DNA of 64,000 nt from Rossellomorea sp. BNER (GCA_024213275.1 JANAVG010000001.1:112935-176934), one strand, 5' to 3'; shown: positions 53,182 to 62,130, counted from the first letter of the stretch. Translations and numbers: made by a program. The notes: a model not told the origin generated them from the sequence alone.

Positions 53182-54378
53182 ATGGACTATAGAATAAAAT
53201 TACGATTTTGGATTTTAATTAGTATTGTGGCGATCTCTGGGTTTTCACAAGGAATGTTGCTTCCATTAATCGCGATTATTTTCGAAAATGACGGTATTTC
53301 TTCTTCATTAAACGGACTTAATGCTACCGGGTTATATATTGGCATTTTATTAATCTCCCCTTTTATGGAGGCGCCTTTAAGAAAATATGGTTATAAACCC
53401 GTCATTATTATCGGGGGGCTGCTTGTTGTTGCCTCACTTGCACTCTTCCCGCTGTGGAAATCCTTTTGGTTTTGGTTTCTATTAAGATTATTTATTGGTA
53501 TAGGAGATCATGCCCTTCATTTCGGTACACAGACATGGATTACTTCATTTTCACCTATTGATAAAAGGGGAAGAAATATTGCCCTATACGGATTATTCTT
53601 TGGGATAGGGTTTGCCGTTGGTCCTCTAATGGCTCCATTGGTCAAAATAAATGAGGCACTGCCTTTTATCATCTCTTCTATCCTATGTTTGATTGCTTGG
53701 GGATTTTTATTCATTTTAAAAAATGATTTCCCAGAGCAAACGATTGAGATTAATTCATTTAAAGAGACGATGAAACGATTTTCAAAAGCCTGTAAATATG
53801 CATGGGTTGCCTTTCTTCCTCCGTTAGGATATGGGTTTCTCGAGTCATCCTTAAATGGAAGTTTCCCTGTTTATGGTCTTAGAATTGGGTTGGATGTCGC
53901 AAGTGTGTCCTTACTACTCACCTCTTTTGCCATCGGAGCGATTGTATTTCAACTGCCACTTGGGATTCTAAGTGACCGTTACGGTAGACGAAACATCTTG
54001 ATGATTATTCTGCTTCTTGGCTTTTTTAGTTTTTCAGCAGCAAGCTTTCTAGAACACTCGATTATTGCCTTATCGATATGTTTATTTTTATCAGGAATGG
54101 TCGTAGGCTCTACCTTTTCGCTTGGAATTAGCTACATGACCGATCTAATGCCGAAGAACTACCTACCAACAGGAAATCTGCTTTGTGGAATGGCTTTTAG
54201 TATCGGTAGTTTAATTGGCCCGTATTTGGGGGGACTGTTTATCGAATACCTTGAAGGAGTTAGCTTCTTCTTTATCATCAGTCTCATCCTACTTATCATT
54301 TTTCTATCCGTCGTCTTTTTTGGACAAAAAACAAATCAAATCACGACTACAGTAGAACAAAACTATAAGCATTCTTAA
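53182..54378 (+). CDS. yfkF: MFS transporter YfkF
   Basis: 398 residues, twelve helices of the major facilitator superfamily. LFIGIGDHALHFGTQTWITSFSPIDKRGRNIALYG and GILSDRYGRRNILMII (the loop 8-9 copy of the D-R-x-G-R-R motif) are visible. GGAGAATGGGC precedes the ATG at 53182, sixteen codons into the longer frame. Likely drug/proton antiporter or uptake of an unknown compound. Same neighbourhood as yfkF in Bacillus subtilis. Confidence 0.87.
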   Translation: MDYRIKLRFWILISIVAISGFSQGMLLPLIAIIFENDGISSSLNGLNATGLYIGILLISPFMEAPLRKYGYKPVIIIGGLLVVASLALFPLWKSFWFWFLLRLFIGIGDHALHFGTQTWITSFSPIDKRGRNIALYGLFFGIGFAVGPLMAPLVKINEALPFIISSILCLIAWGFLFILKNDFPEQTIEINSFKETMKRFSKACKYAWVAFLPPLGYGFLESSLNGSFPVYGLRIGLDVASVSLLLTSFAIGAIVFQLPLGILSDRYGRRNILMIILLLGFFSFSAASFLEHSIIALSICLFLSGMVVGSTFSLGISYMTDLMPKNYLPTGNLLCGMAFSIGSLIGPYLGGLFIEYLEGVSFFFIISLILLIIFLSVVFFGQKTNQITTTVEQNYKHS

Positions 54379-54451
54379 ATTAGAACAAATATCTTTCCAG
54401 TACATAAACTGTATGGTAAGATATTGATAATTAAATATCGATACGTCAAAA

Positions 54452-54513
54452 GAGGACCTTTTATTAAGGGTCTCGTTTTTCCAGAAATGCTGTCATCTCA
54501 ACAAAGATGACAG
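54452..54513 (+). terminator. Terminator after yfkF and second hairpin
   Basis: GAGGACCTT pairs with AAGGGTCTC and GTTTTT follows at 54476-54480. A perfect nine-base stem GCTGTCATC/GATGACAGC follows at 54488-54513. Confidence 0.75.
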
Positions 54514-54670
54514 CTTTCGTCGTTTAATGGGGGAAATGATGTTGATTATCTCTCTCAATGAGAAATAAGGGAACTAAACTTACATTGAGGTTCCAACCTA
54601 AGAATTCAGACGCAAATATAGTATCGACAGAATAAAAATAAATAGAACTTATAAACGGAGGAGATATACC

Positions 54671-56593
54671 TTGAGTTCCGAAGCCAAATCGATTAGCCTT
54701 CATCAAAAGCAATCCGCACCACCCTCAATCCTTGAAAAAGTAAAGCCCCATGCTGAATTAATCGCAGCGTTAGTTAGTGGTGTTCTTATTTTATTAGGCT
54801 GGTTATTATCAGAAAGTGATGGCACCTTATCCATCATTTCATACCTTTTAGCCTTTGTCATTGGCGGTTATGCCAAGGCGAAAGAAGGCATAGAAGAGAC
54901 GATTGAAAATAAAGAACTAAATGTTGAAATGCTGATGATCTTTGCTGCAGTTGGATCCGCCATTATCGGATATTGGACAGAAGGAGCTATTTTAATATTT
55001 ATTTTTGCAGTAAGTGGAGCTCTGGAAACTTACACATTGAACAAAAGTCAAAAAGAGATTTCCTCCCTCATGGAATTGCAGCCAGAAGAAGCGCTTCGTG
55101 TTTCAAATGGAGGGGAAGAACGTGTACATGTTTCAAAGCTTGCTGTGAATGACTTCATTTTAATTAAACCTGGTGAACGTGTGCCATCTGATGGTGAAAT
55201 TGTAAAAGGCGAAACCACTATTGATGAAGCCGCGATTTCAGGCGAGTCGATTCCAGTGACTAAATCATCTGGGGATGACATCTATGCTGGAACGGTAAAC
55301 ATGAACGGTGCAATCACTGTGAAAATTACCAAACCTAGCTCTGAAACCCTTTTCCAGAAAATCATTAATCTCGTTCAATCAGCGCAAAGTGAAAAATCAC
55401 CTTCCCAGCAATTTATTGAGAAATTTGAAGGAAGATATGTCAAAGCCGTGTTAATTTCAGTTGCCATTATGATGTTCCTCCCTCACTTCTTGTTTGGATG
55501 GGCGTGGACGGAAACTTTTTACCGTGCCATGGTTCTTCTCGTTGTTGCCTCCCCTTGTGCATTGGTGGCGTCGATTATGCCGGCCACATTATCAGCGATT
55601 TCAAATGGCGCACGCCACGGTATCTTGTTCAAAGGCGGAATGCACTTAGAAAACCTTAGTCAATTAAAAGCGATTGCCTTTGATAAAACCGGTACATTAA
55701 CACAAGGAAAGCCTGAAGTAACAGATGTTGTATTGAAAGATGGACAGTCTACTGAAGAAATTATCAGCATTGTTGCTTCCATTGAAAATCAATCGAATCA
55801 CCCACTGGCTCAAGCAATTGTAAAATATGCAAAAGCTACTTATAAAGTTGAGTTGAAAGAGCTATCTCGATTAGAAGACGTTGCTGGTTGGGGTGTAAAA
55901 GCACATATGCAAGGTCAGGAGTGGAAAATAGGGAAGCCTGAATTTGTTGGAAAAGAAGCCGCCAATCTTTTTGAAAATGGTGCCCTCCAGCAGCTGGCAT
56001 CAGAAGGAAAAACTGTTGTCTGTGTACAAAATGAGAATGGCATTGTCGCACTGATTGCGCTTAAAGATAAAGTACGTACCGACACAAAAAATGCATTAGA
56101 GCATTTGAACCAAGCAGGAATCTACACCATCATGCTTACCGGGGATAGCGAAAAAACCGCTAGTGCTATTGCAAAAGAAGCAAACGTGTCCGATTATATT
56201 TCAGAGTGTCTTCCAGAAACAAAAGTAGCCGAACTGAAGAAACTCATGGAAAAATACGACACAGTGGCAATGGTTGGCGATGGAATTAACGACGCCCCTG
56301 CCCTAGCGACTGCAGATGTTGGAATGGCGATGGGAGAAGGAACAGATGTTGCACTAGAAACCGCTGATATTGTGCTAATGAAAAATGATTTAACACGAAT
56401 TGCCGATGCCGTTCAATTGTCAAAAAAAATGCAGAAAATCGTAAAGCAGAATATTGTATTTTCCATTACTGTAATTATGCTTTTAATTGCCTCTAACTTT
56501 TTACAAATATTAGATTTGCCATATGGCGTTATCGGGCATGAAGGAAGTACAATATTGGTTATTTTAAATGGATTAAGGTTGCTGCGAAATTAA
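54671..56593 (+). CDS. P1B-type metal-transporting ATPase, ZosA-like
   Basis: 640 residues. Eight membrane helices and cytoplasmic A, P and N domains. GESIPVTK (actuator), VVASPCALVASIMPATLSA (metal-site SPC), DKTGTLTQGKPE (phosphorylated Asp), NHPLAQAIV with the HP of P1B ATPases, and MVGDGINDAPALATADVGMAMG. There is no N-terminal CxxC metal-binding domain, as in ZosA (YkvW), the zinc importer induced by peroxide in Bacillus subtilis; size also fits (637). Start is TTG with GGAGGAG before it. I did not find a convincing PerR box upstream, so the ZosA role is likely but open. Confidence 0.87.
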   Translation: MSSEAKSISLHQKQSAPPSILEKVKPHAELIAALVSGVLILLGWLLSESDGTLSIISYLLAFVIGGYAKAKEGIEETIENKELNVEMLMIFAAVGSAIIGYWTEGAILIFIFAVSGALETYTLNKSQKEISSLMELQPEEALRVSNGGEERVHVSKLAVNDFILIKPGERVPSDGEIVKGETTIDEAAISGESIPVTKSSGDDIYAGTVNMNGAITVKITKPSSETLFQKIINLVQSAQSEKSPSQQFIEKFEGRYVKAVLISVAIMMFLPHFLFGWAWTETFYRAMVLLVVASPCALVASIMPATLSAISNGARHGILFKGGMHLENLSQLKAIAFDKTGTLTQGKPEVTDVVLKDGQSTEEIISIVASIENQSNHPLAQAIVKYAKATYKVELKELSRLEDVAGWGVKAHMQGQEWKIGKPEFVGKEAANLFENGALQQLASEGKTVVCVQNENGIVALIALKDKVRTDTKNALEHLNQAGIYTIMLTGDSEKTASAIAKEANVSDYISECLPETKVAELKKLMEKYDTVAMVGDGINDAPALATADVGMAMGEGTDVALETADIVLMKNDLTRIADAVQLSKKMQKIVKQNIVFSITVIMLLIASNFLQILDLPYGVIGHEGSTILVILNGLRLLRN

Positions 56594-56601
56594 CAAACTA
56601 G

Positions 56602-56641
56602 AAAGAGTGTGAAATCTTATACGATTTCATACTCTTTTTTT
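56602..56641 (+). terminator. Terminator after the P-type ATPase
   Basis: AAAGAGTGTGAAATC pairs with GATTTCATACTCTTT and T7 follows. Confidence 0.93.
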
Positions 56642-56824
56642 GTTTATGGATGATTATATTTTACAATTACGATTCTCTCTTTGTCTTCATGATGTGTCGC
56701 AACAAAACTTTATTACTGTTTACTCTTTCTTTGACAAATTATAATATCAAGGGCTTACATTTGTATGTTACATAATAATAATATACAATAGTATTAAGTA
56801 ACATGGAATAAGGAGAACAATCAT

Positions 56825-57385
56825 ATGGAATATGTAGAAGCACTAAGAGATATAAAACAAATCAATGCTATGAAGAGATATTTAAAAAAACATTCAGAAC
56901 GAGATTATGTCCTCTTTGTCTTTGGTATTAACACGGGCTTAAAAATCACGGAAATATTGGACATAAAAGTAGGGGATATTTTGGAAAAGGAAGGATACTT
57001 AAGGGATTTCTTTCTGCTTCCATATAAAGAACCTAGAAAGGAAGTTTATCTTAATCATAAAGTAAAAAAGGCCATACAACACTATATCCAAGCTAGTCAT
57101 TTGAACAGCGAAAACTATTTATTCCAGTCCACAAAAACACCAAATCCCATCACACGCCAACAAGCTTATCGGATCATCCACCATGCTGCAGAAGCCGTTG
57201 GCATACAAGGGAAAATCGGCACCAATTCTATGCGTAAAACCTTTGGATTTCATGCATATAAACGGGGAGTTGCCATTTCTCTGCTTCAGAAACATTTTAA
57301 TCATTCAACCCCTTCAGAAACTTTTAAGTATCTCGGAATTTCTAAAGATGAAAAGCTCAGAACAGAAATTGATGTAAATCTTTAA
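56825..57385 (+). CDS. Stand-alone tyrosine recombinase/integrase domain protein
   Basis: 186 residues, only the catalytic domain of a phage-type integrase with no core-binding arm domain. NTGLKITEILDIKVGDI is box I with Lys40 where the first catalytic Arg normally stands. GTNSMRKTFGFHAYKRG has Arg137, but the His of HxxR is Asn134. KHFNHSTPSETFKYLGI has His160 and the nucleophile Tyr169. AAGGAG precedes the ATG. Small proteins of this type (YoeC-like) are common in bacilli as single chromosomal genes. With two catalytic positions changed, it may bind DNA rather than recombine. An ATGTTAC/GTAACAT inverted pair lies upstream at about 56765-56805. Confidence 0.8.
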   Translation: MEYVEALRDIKQINAMKRYLKKHSERDYVLFVFGINTGLKITEILDIKVGDILEKEGYLRDFFLLPYKEPRKEVYLNHKVKKAIQHYIQASHLNSENYLFQSTKTPNPITRQQAYRIIHHAAEAVGIQGKIGTNSMRKTFGFHAYKRGVAISLLQKHFNHSTPSETFKYLGISKDEKLRTEIDVNL

Positions 57386-57447
57386 AAGCAAATCTCCTTA
57401 ATCCATTCATTATTCCATTGCTATAACCATTTGAGGAGGAGTCATAA

Positions 57448-57942
57448 ATGAATATAAGAGAAAGTGAACTTCCGGGTATAGGGTACAAGTTTGAAATCAT
57501 AACAAAGAACCAAGATAAGATAGTTATTGTTATCCATGATGATGGACGGAGAGAAATCTATCATTTTGATTCAGATGATCATGATGAATGTGTCTCAAGT
57601 GCTACATTCAGTGACGCAGAATCTAGACAAATTGCGGGGATTTTAGGTGGGATGGCATATAAGCCTAAAGCGTTGGATTCGGTAGAATTCGCTTTGGATG
57701 ATTTAATCATTGAATGGTATAAAGTAGAACCCGGTGCACCTGCCGTTAATAAAACGATTGGTGAGATCGATATTAGAAACAACTTCGGCGTAACTGTAAT
57801 TGCTATTAAGAAAAAAAGCACAAAAAAATCTCTCAACCCTGGTCCAGATACAGTCATAGAAACAGGCGACACATTAGTGATCTCAGGAGAACGAAACGAA
57901 TTAAAAAAGCTAACAAAAAAATTACTATCGAATGAGGGGTGA
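57448..57942 (+). CDS. khtT: K+/H+ antiporter regulatory subunit KhtT
   Basis: 164 residues. N-terminal gating-ring domain (MNIRESELPGIGYKFEIITKNQDKIVIVIHDDGRREIYHF) and C-terminal RCK_C domain (IGEIDIRNNFGVTVIAIKKK...LNPGPDTVIETGDTLVISGERNEL). The RCK_C part of KhtT binds c-di-AMP and, with pH, controls the antiporter KhtU. Length equals KhtT of Bacillus subtilis (165). GAGGAGG before the ATG. Starts 62 bases after the recombinase gene and ends eight bases before khtU. Confidence 0.92.
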   Translation: MNIRESELPGIGYKFEIITKNQDKIVIVIHDDGRREIYHFDSDDHDECVSSATFSDAESRQIAGILGGMAYKPKALDSVEFALDDLIIEWYKVEPGAPAVNKTIGEIDIRNNFGVTVIAIKKKSTKKSLNPGPDTVIETGDTLVISGERNELKKLTKKLLSNEG

Positions 57943-57950
57943 TGGTATAG

Positions 57951-59177
57951 ATGGATCATTTAGTCTTTGAAGTTGGTACCGCACTTATCCTTGTTGCCAT
58001 CGGGGCTATTATTGCAAATAAACTTAAATTTTCAATTATTCCATTCCTGATTATTCTTGGAATGTTAGTTGGACCGCATGCCCCGACATTTGGGATCATT
58101 GACTTAACCTTTATAGAAAGTAACGATATTATCCAATTTTTAGGGCGAATTGGGGTCCTATTTTTGCTGTTTTACTTGGGGCTCGAATTCTCTGTTGGAA
58201 AATTGGTGAAATCAGGACGTAACATTGTGGTAGGCGGAAGCATTTATGTAGCCATGAACTTTGTAATAGGTCTCCTTTATGGTTTGATCGTGGGGATGCC
58301 ATGGATGGAGACGATTATTATTGCTGGGCTCCTTAGTGTGTCTTCAAGTGCTATTGTAGCGAAAGTTCTCGTCGATTTAAAAAGAACAGCAAACCCAGAG
58401 ACAGAATTAATTTTAGGGATCATTCTTTTTGACGATATATTCTTAGCCCTATTTTTAACGACAATGTCAGGTGTTTTACTTGCTGGCTCTTCTTCTGTTC
58501 TAGGCATCATCACGTCTGTTCTCATTTCGGTGGGTTACATGTTGCTATTTTTTATTATTGCACGAATTGGTCCCCCAATTTTAAATAAATGGTTAAATAT
58601 CAAATCAGATGAAATTTTTATCATTGTTATTTTTGCTTCATTATTTTTTGTTGCTGGATTTTCAGAAACCCTACATGTTGCAGAAGCAATTGGCGCTTTA
58701 CTATTAGGTTTAGTTTTTTCTGAAACCGAGCATAGAGACCGTATTGAACATTTGGTCGTTCCGTTTAGAGATTTCTTTGGTGCCATTTTCTTCTTCAGCT
58801 TTGGGCTGACAATTGATCCGGCATCATTGGCGGGAGCAATTTGGTTGGCATTAGGTGCCGCTCTGCTTACGATTGTCGTAAACTTTGTTTCAGGAATGAT
58901 TTCTGGAAGAAAAGCAGGGTTATCTCATAAAGCTTCAACTAGCATTGGTTTAACAATCATGGCTCGAGGAGAATTTTCAATTATTGTGGCTAATTTGGGT
59001 CTTGCGGCGGGGCTAAGCCCTATATTAACCCCTTTTACTGCCCTTTATGTTCTTATTTTAGCAATAGTAGGTCCACTGCTAACGAAAGAAAGTAAGAATG
59101 TTTACAAGTTTTTAAACAAGATTTTTAAATGGAGTCAAGCTCCGAAAAAGAAAAAAATAGAAGTCCCCGGTGACTAA
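57951..59177 (+). CDS. khtU: K+/H+ antiporter KhtU (CPA2 family)
   Basis: 408 residues, twelve or thirteen helices. Exports K+ in exchange for H+ under c-di-AMP/KhtT control. GRIGVLFLLFYLGLEFSVGKLV, SVSSSAIVAKVLVDLKR, LGIILFDDIFLALFLTTMSG (the ion-binding Asp pair), FFGAIFFFSFGLTIDP and LTIMARGEFSIIVANLGLAAG are CPA2 marks. There is no fused TrkA-N domain, in agreement with its separate regulator KhtT. GAGGGG precedes the ATG. Confidence 0.93.
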   Translation: MDHLVFEVGTALILVAIGAIIANKLKFSIIPFLIILGMLVGPHAPTFGIIDLTFIESNDIIQFLGRIGVLFLLFYLGLEFSVGKLVKSGRNIVVGGSIYVAMNFVIGLLYGLIVGMPWMETIIIAGLLSVSSSAIVAKVLVDLKRTANPETELILGIILFDDIFLALFLTTMSGVLLAGSSSVLGIITSVLISVGYMLLFFIIARIGPPILNKWLNIKSDEIFIIVIFASLFFVAGFSETLHVAEAIGALLLGLVFSETEHRDRIEHLVVPFRDFFGAIFFFSFGLTIDPASLAGAIWLALGAALLTIVVNFVSGMISGRKAGLSHKASTSIGLTIMARGEFSIIVANLGLAAGLSPILTPFTALYVLILAIVGPLLTKESKNVYKFLNKIFKWSQAPKKKKIEVPGD

Positions 59178-59245
59178 ACGAACTTTCAAGTAACCACCTA
59201 TGTCGTGAAGCGTTGAGAATGAAGTTTTTATAAAATCTAGTCATA

Positions 59246-59294
59246 AAAAGAGAGTGTTTTTGATTAATCCTTTTTCAAAAATACTCTCTTTTTA
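59246..59294 (+). terminator. Terminator after khtU
   Basis: AAAAGAGAGTGTTTTTGA pairs with TCAAAAATACTCTCTTTT and a T-run follows. Confidence 0.93.
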
Positions 59295-59397
59295 ATTTAT
59301 AATTTGTCCAAGTTGGAGGAAAATGACAATCCTCTCACTCGAGTCTTAGATCCAAAACCTCCGGCCAATTCAGGCAGCCAACTTTGTTTATTCAATG

Positions 59398-59559
59398 GCT
59401 CTTTTCGTAAACTTTGTTGCTTTTGGTCAATTATAAACATCTTAAATCATTCAATATTAGTGTACATTTATTGCTTTGACGAAAAGATGCCCCGAATACT
59501 TAATCATTACGGTTTCTATTCTTGTTCGTAAAACAACAACCTATGCGAAAACAGCCTAT
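59398..59559. repeat. MITE-like element with inverted ends (copy 2)
   Basis: GGCTCTTTTCGTAAACTTTG at the left and AACAACAACCTATGCGAAAA followed by CAGCC at the right form imperfect terminal inverted repeats about 160 bases apart. Same family as 14655-14763. Confidence 0.65.
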
Positions 59560-59770
59560 TCAAAAGACAATTACTGAAATGTAGCGATTTTAACAATTTG
59601 ATTCGATTTATATGACCCCCTATGAGTATAAATCATACACTTATAAAAGAAGAGTAAAAAAGGAATCAAGCTATTTCTATACTTATGTTGAATTCAATAC
59701 TTGGATTGGCTATAATGAGAAACTGAATGAAACTTATTCCATTATCAGTATGGAGATATGGAGGAAGAGT

Positions 59771-60259
59771 ATGAATATTCGAGAAAGTGAACTTCCCGGA
59801 ATTGGATATAAATATGAGATTATCACTAAGGATAATGACAAAATTGCTGTTGTAATTCATGATGATGGTCGTCGTGAGATCTATCACTTTGATGAAGACC
59901 ACGAAGAATGTGTGGCCAATATTACTTTCAATGATGGAGAAGCAAGAAAAGTTGCGGCTATCTTAGGTGGCATGGTTTATCAGCCTAAAGCTCTTGAATC
60001 CCTTGAAATTGCTTTAAATGACCTCGTAATCGAATGGTATAAAATAGATCAAACTACACCCTGTGTAACCAAAAGCATTGGCGAAATTGGAATCAGGCAA
60101 AAATTTGGAGTAAATGTTATCGCCGTTTTAAAAAAGAACGGAGAAAGTGATCTAAACCCCGGACCGGATAAAATTCTTCAAGTCGGCGATACAATCGTTA
60201 TTTCAGGGGTAAGGAAAGATATAAAGAACCTTATTAATACCGTGTTCAAAATGAATTAA
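59771..60259 (+). CDS. Second KhtT-like regulatory subunit without its own antiporter
   Basis: 162 residues, clearly a paralogue of KhtT at 57448: the openings are the same (MNIRESELPGIGYK) and the RCK_C domain is kept (IGEIGIRQKFGVNVIAVLKK...LNPGPDKILQVGDTIVISG). GGAGGAAG before the ATG at 59771 fixes the start; the frame is open upstream but has no family sequence. It is separated from khtU by a terminator and a MITE-like element, so it has its own promoter. It could replace KhtT on KhtU under other conditions or serve another antiporter. Confidence 0.88.
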   Translation: MNIRESELPGIGYKYEIITKDNDKIAVVIHDDGRREIYHFDEDHEECVANITFNDGEARKVAAILGGMVYQPKALESLEIALNDLVIEWYKIDQTTPCVTKSIGEIGIRQKFGVNVIAVLKKNGESDLNPGPDKILQVGDTIVISGVRKDIKNLINTVFKMN

Positions 60260-60260
60260 T

Positions 60261-60296
60261 AAAGTACCCCTCTTTGAAGAGAGGAGTACTTTTTTT
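60261..60296 (+). terminator. Terminator after the second khtT
   Basis: AAAGTACCCCTCTT pairs with AAGAGAGGAGTACTTT across two bases, then a T-run. Confidence 0.93.
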
Positions 60297-60324
60297 ATAC
60301 ATATTTATTAAAGGAACTTCCTTA

Positions 60325-60429
60325 TTAATGGTAGCCGTTTTGTCCGTTAGCAGAACCAGACGTTTTCTGTTTCGGCTTGTTTTTCCCTTTTTGTTTTGTA
60401 CCGCCATCTTTTTTCGAATGTTTTGTCAT
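60325..60429 (-). CDS. Small basic protein (34 aa)
   Basis: Reads MTKHSKKDGGTKQKGKN and continues with Lys, Gln, Ser, Gly and Asn to GQNGYH. AAGGAGGG stands nine bases before the ATG, a strong ribosome binding site, and two stop codons in a row end the frame. About one third Lys/Gly, no hydrophobic core, so unfolded or nucleic-acid binding. In size and composition it resembles minor small acid-soluble spore proteins, but I cannot match it to one. Confidence 0.65.
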   Translation of the reverse strand: MTKHSKKDGGTKQKGKNKPKQKTSGSANGQNGYH

Positions 60430-60477
60430 GATTTTTTCCCTCCTTAAGAGAAGTTATATTTAGTTTGCGCCAAAATG

Positions 60478-60516
60478 AAAAAGAGCTTCCCGGAAAGTTC
60501 CGGAAAACTCTTTTCA
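60478..60516 (-). terminator. Terminator after cstA
   Basis: AAAGAGCTTCCCGGAA pairs with TTCCGGAAAACTCTTT and the minus-strand reading ends in TTTTTC. Confidence 0.87.
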
Positions 60517-60519
60517 CAT

Positions 60520-61965
60520 TTATGCAGTATAGCTTAAATCATCATCTACTTGAATATTTTGGTCTACTCCTAATCGTTTTCTTAATGAGTAGAAGAACGC
60601 CAATGTGGAAACAATCGTAATAATGGTCGCTCCAATATAGGCCGCCTGAATCGGAAGACCAAAGCCAATTGGTGCATTCAGGATATACGTAAATGTCACC
60701 ACCGTCATAAAGATCGCTGGAATCGTTGAAATCCAGTGGTTCTTCTTTTGTAAGCCAAGGTACATCGCACCTACCCAAAGGGCAATCATGGCCGTTGATT
60801 GGTTCGCCCATGAGAAGTATCTCCATAATAGATTGAAATCAATTTGTGTTAGAGCGATGGAAATCACGAATAATGGAACCGCAATCCATAAACGAGAAGA
60901 CATTTTCTTTTGTCCTACTTTGATATAATCCGCAATAATCATACGTGCACTTCTGAATGCTGTATCTCCAGATGTAATTGGGAGAACAATAACTCCAAGA
61001 ATCGCTAACGTTCCACCAAACGAGCCAAGCATTAAGATTGAAACTTCGCTAACAACCGCTGCTGGACCAGCAGTATTCAAGATGTTTTGCAATTCAGCTG
61101 AATCAAACAAGCTCATTCCCGCTGCTGCCCAAATCATCGCAATAATCGCTTCTAAAATCATCATTCCATAGAAAATTTTACGTCCTTGCTTTTCATTTTG
61201 AGTCGTTCTAGAAATAATCGGTGATTGAGTAGCATGGAAACCAGATAACGCACCACAAGAGATCGTTAAGAATAATAGTGGAAAAATTGCTGTACCTGCT
61301 GGGTGCATATTGGTCAAGTTAATCTCAGGAATATCAGCTCCTGTGATAACCAATCCACCACCGACCCCAATCGCACTGATCAATAATAACAATCCGAAAA
61401 ACGGATATAGACGTCCGATAATTTTATCAATCGGAAGCAACGTTGCTACAATATAATAGATAAAAATAGCTGCAATAATGACGCCAAGTGAAATCCATGC
61501 TGGTGTTAAATCAGCAATTAATGTTGCTGGAGCCGTAACGAATACTGTTCCTACCAACACCAATAAAAGAATCGAAAAGGCATTTACAACGTGCTTCATA
61601 AACTTTCCTAAAAACTTCCCGGCCAACTCTGGTAAATGTGCACCGCGATTTCTGATCGAAATCATCCCTGTTAAATAATCATGAACAGCCCCAGCGAAAA
61701 TCGCCCCTAGGACAATCCATAAAAATGCGACTGGACCGTATAACGCGCCCATAATCGGTCCGAAAATAGGGCCAACACCTGCTATATTTAATAATTGAAT
61801 CATGGAATTCTTTTTCGTATTCATCGGAACATAGTCAACACCATCAGCCATTGAATACGCTGGCGTCGAACGTTCCTCTTTAACACCAAAGATCTTTTCT
61901 ACCACTTTTCCATAAGTGAAATACCCGATTACTAATATGACAATGGAAAGAAGAAAAGTAACCAT
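60520..61965 (-). CDS. cstA: CstA family transporter (carbon starvation protein A, likely pyruvate/peptide)
   Basis: 481 residues, about fourteen helices. GVDYVPMNTKKNSMIQLLNIAGVGPIFGPIMGALYGPVAFLWIVLGAIFAGAVHDYLTGMISIRNRG and CGALSGFHATQSPIISRTTQNEKQGRKIFYGMMI are diagnostic of CstA/BtsT. BtsT of Escherichia coli imports pyruvate and CstA was linked to peptide and pyruvate uptake. GGAGGGG eight bases before the ATG at 61965 is preferred to the ATG at 62022. Next to a LytS/LytTR system, as btsT is under BtsS/BtsR, with a 21-bp-spaced direct repeat upstream as regulator site. Confidence 0.92.
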   Translation of the reverse strand: MVTFLLSIVILVIGYFTYGKVVEKIFGVKEERSTPAYSMADGVDYVPMNTKKNSMIQLLNIAGVGPIFGPIMGALYGPVAFLWIVLGAIFAGAVHDYLTGMISIRNRGAHLPELAGKFLGKFMKHVVNAFSILLLVLVGTVFVTAPATLIADLTPAWISLGVIIAAIFIYYIVATLLPIDKIIGRLYPFFGLLLLISAIGVGGGLVITGADIPEINLTNMHPAGTAIFPLLFLTISCGALSGFHATQSPIISRTTQNEKQGRKIFYGMMILEAIIAMIWAAAGMSLFDSAELQNILNTAGPAAVVSEVSILMLGSFGGTLAILGVIVLPITSGDTAFRSARMIIADYIKVGQKKMSSRLWIAVPLFVISIALTQIDFNLLWRYFSWANQSTAMIALWVGAMYLGLQKKNHWISTIPAIFMTVVTFTYILNAPIGFGLPIQAAYIGATIITIVSTLAFFYSLRKRLGVDQNIQVDDDLSYTA

Positions 61966-62042
61966 GCCATCATCCCCTCCGTTCTCTCTTGAATACGCTT
62001 TCATTTTATCAAAAAAGTTCAAAAACTCGTCACATTCATGGC

Positions 62043-62074
62043 TAACATGTTGGAAATCATGTTTAACATGTTGG
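62043..62074 (-). promoter_or_regulatory. Direct repeat, probable LytTR regulator binding site upstream of cstA
   Basis: TAACATGTTGG occurs at 62043-62053 and 62064-62074, 21 bases apart (on minus CCAACATGTTA-N10-CCAACATGTTA). LytTR regulators bind two direct repeats with this spacing (about 10+11). It lies 78-109 bases before the cstA ATG. Confidence 0.72.
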
Positions 62075-62130
62075 CTGAGTGGGTTTTAGGGAATAGAATA
62101 TTTAAATACTTTGGTGACATACCCCGATGG

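Noticed and set aside
54379..54670. PerR box before the ZosA-like gene
   Set aside because: No sequence close to TTATAATNATTATAA was found in this stretch.
59304..59531. 75-aa plus-strand frame after khtU
   Set aside because: Runs through the MITE-like element and has no protein-like conservation that I can see.
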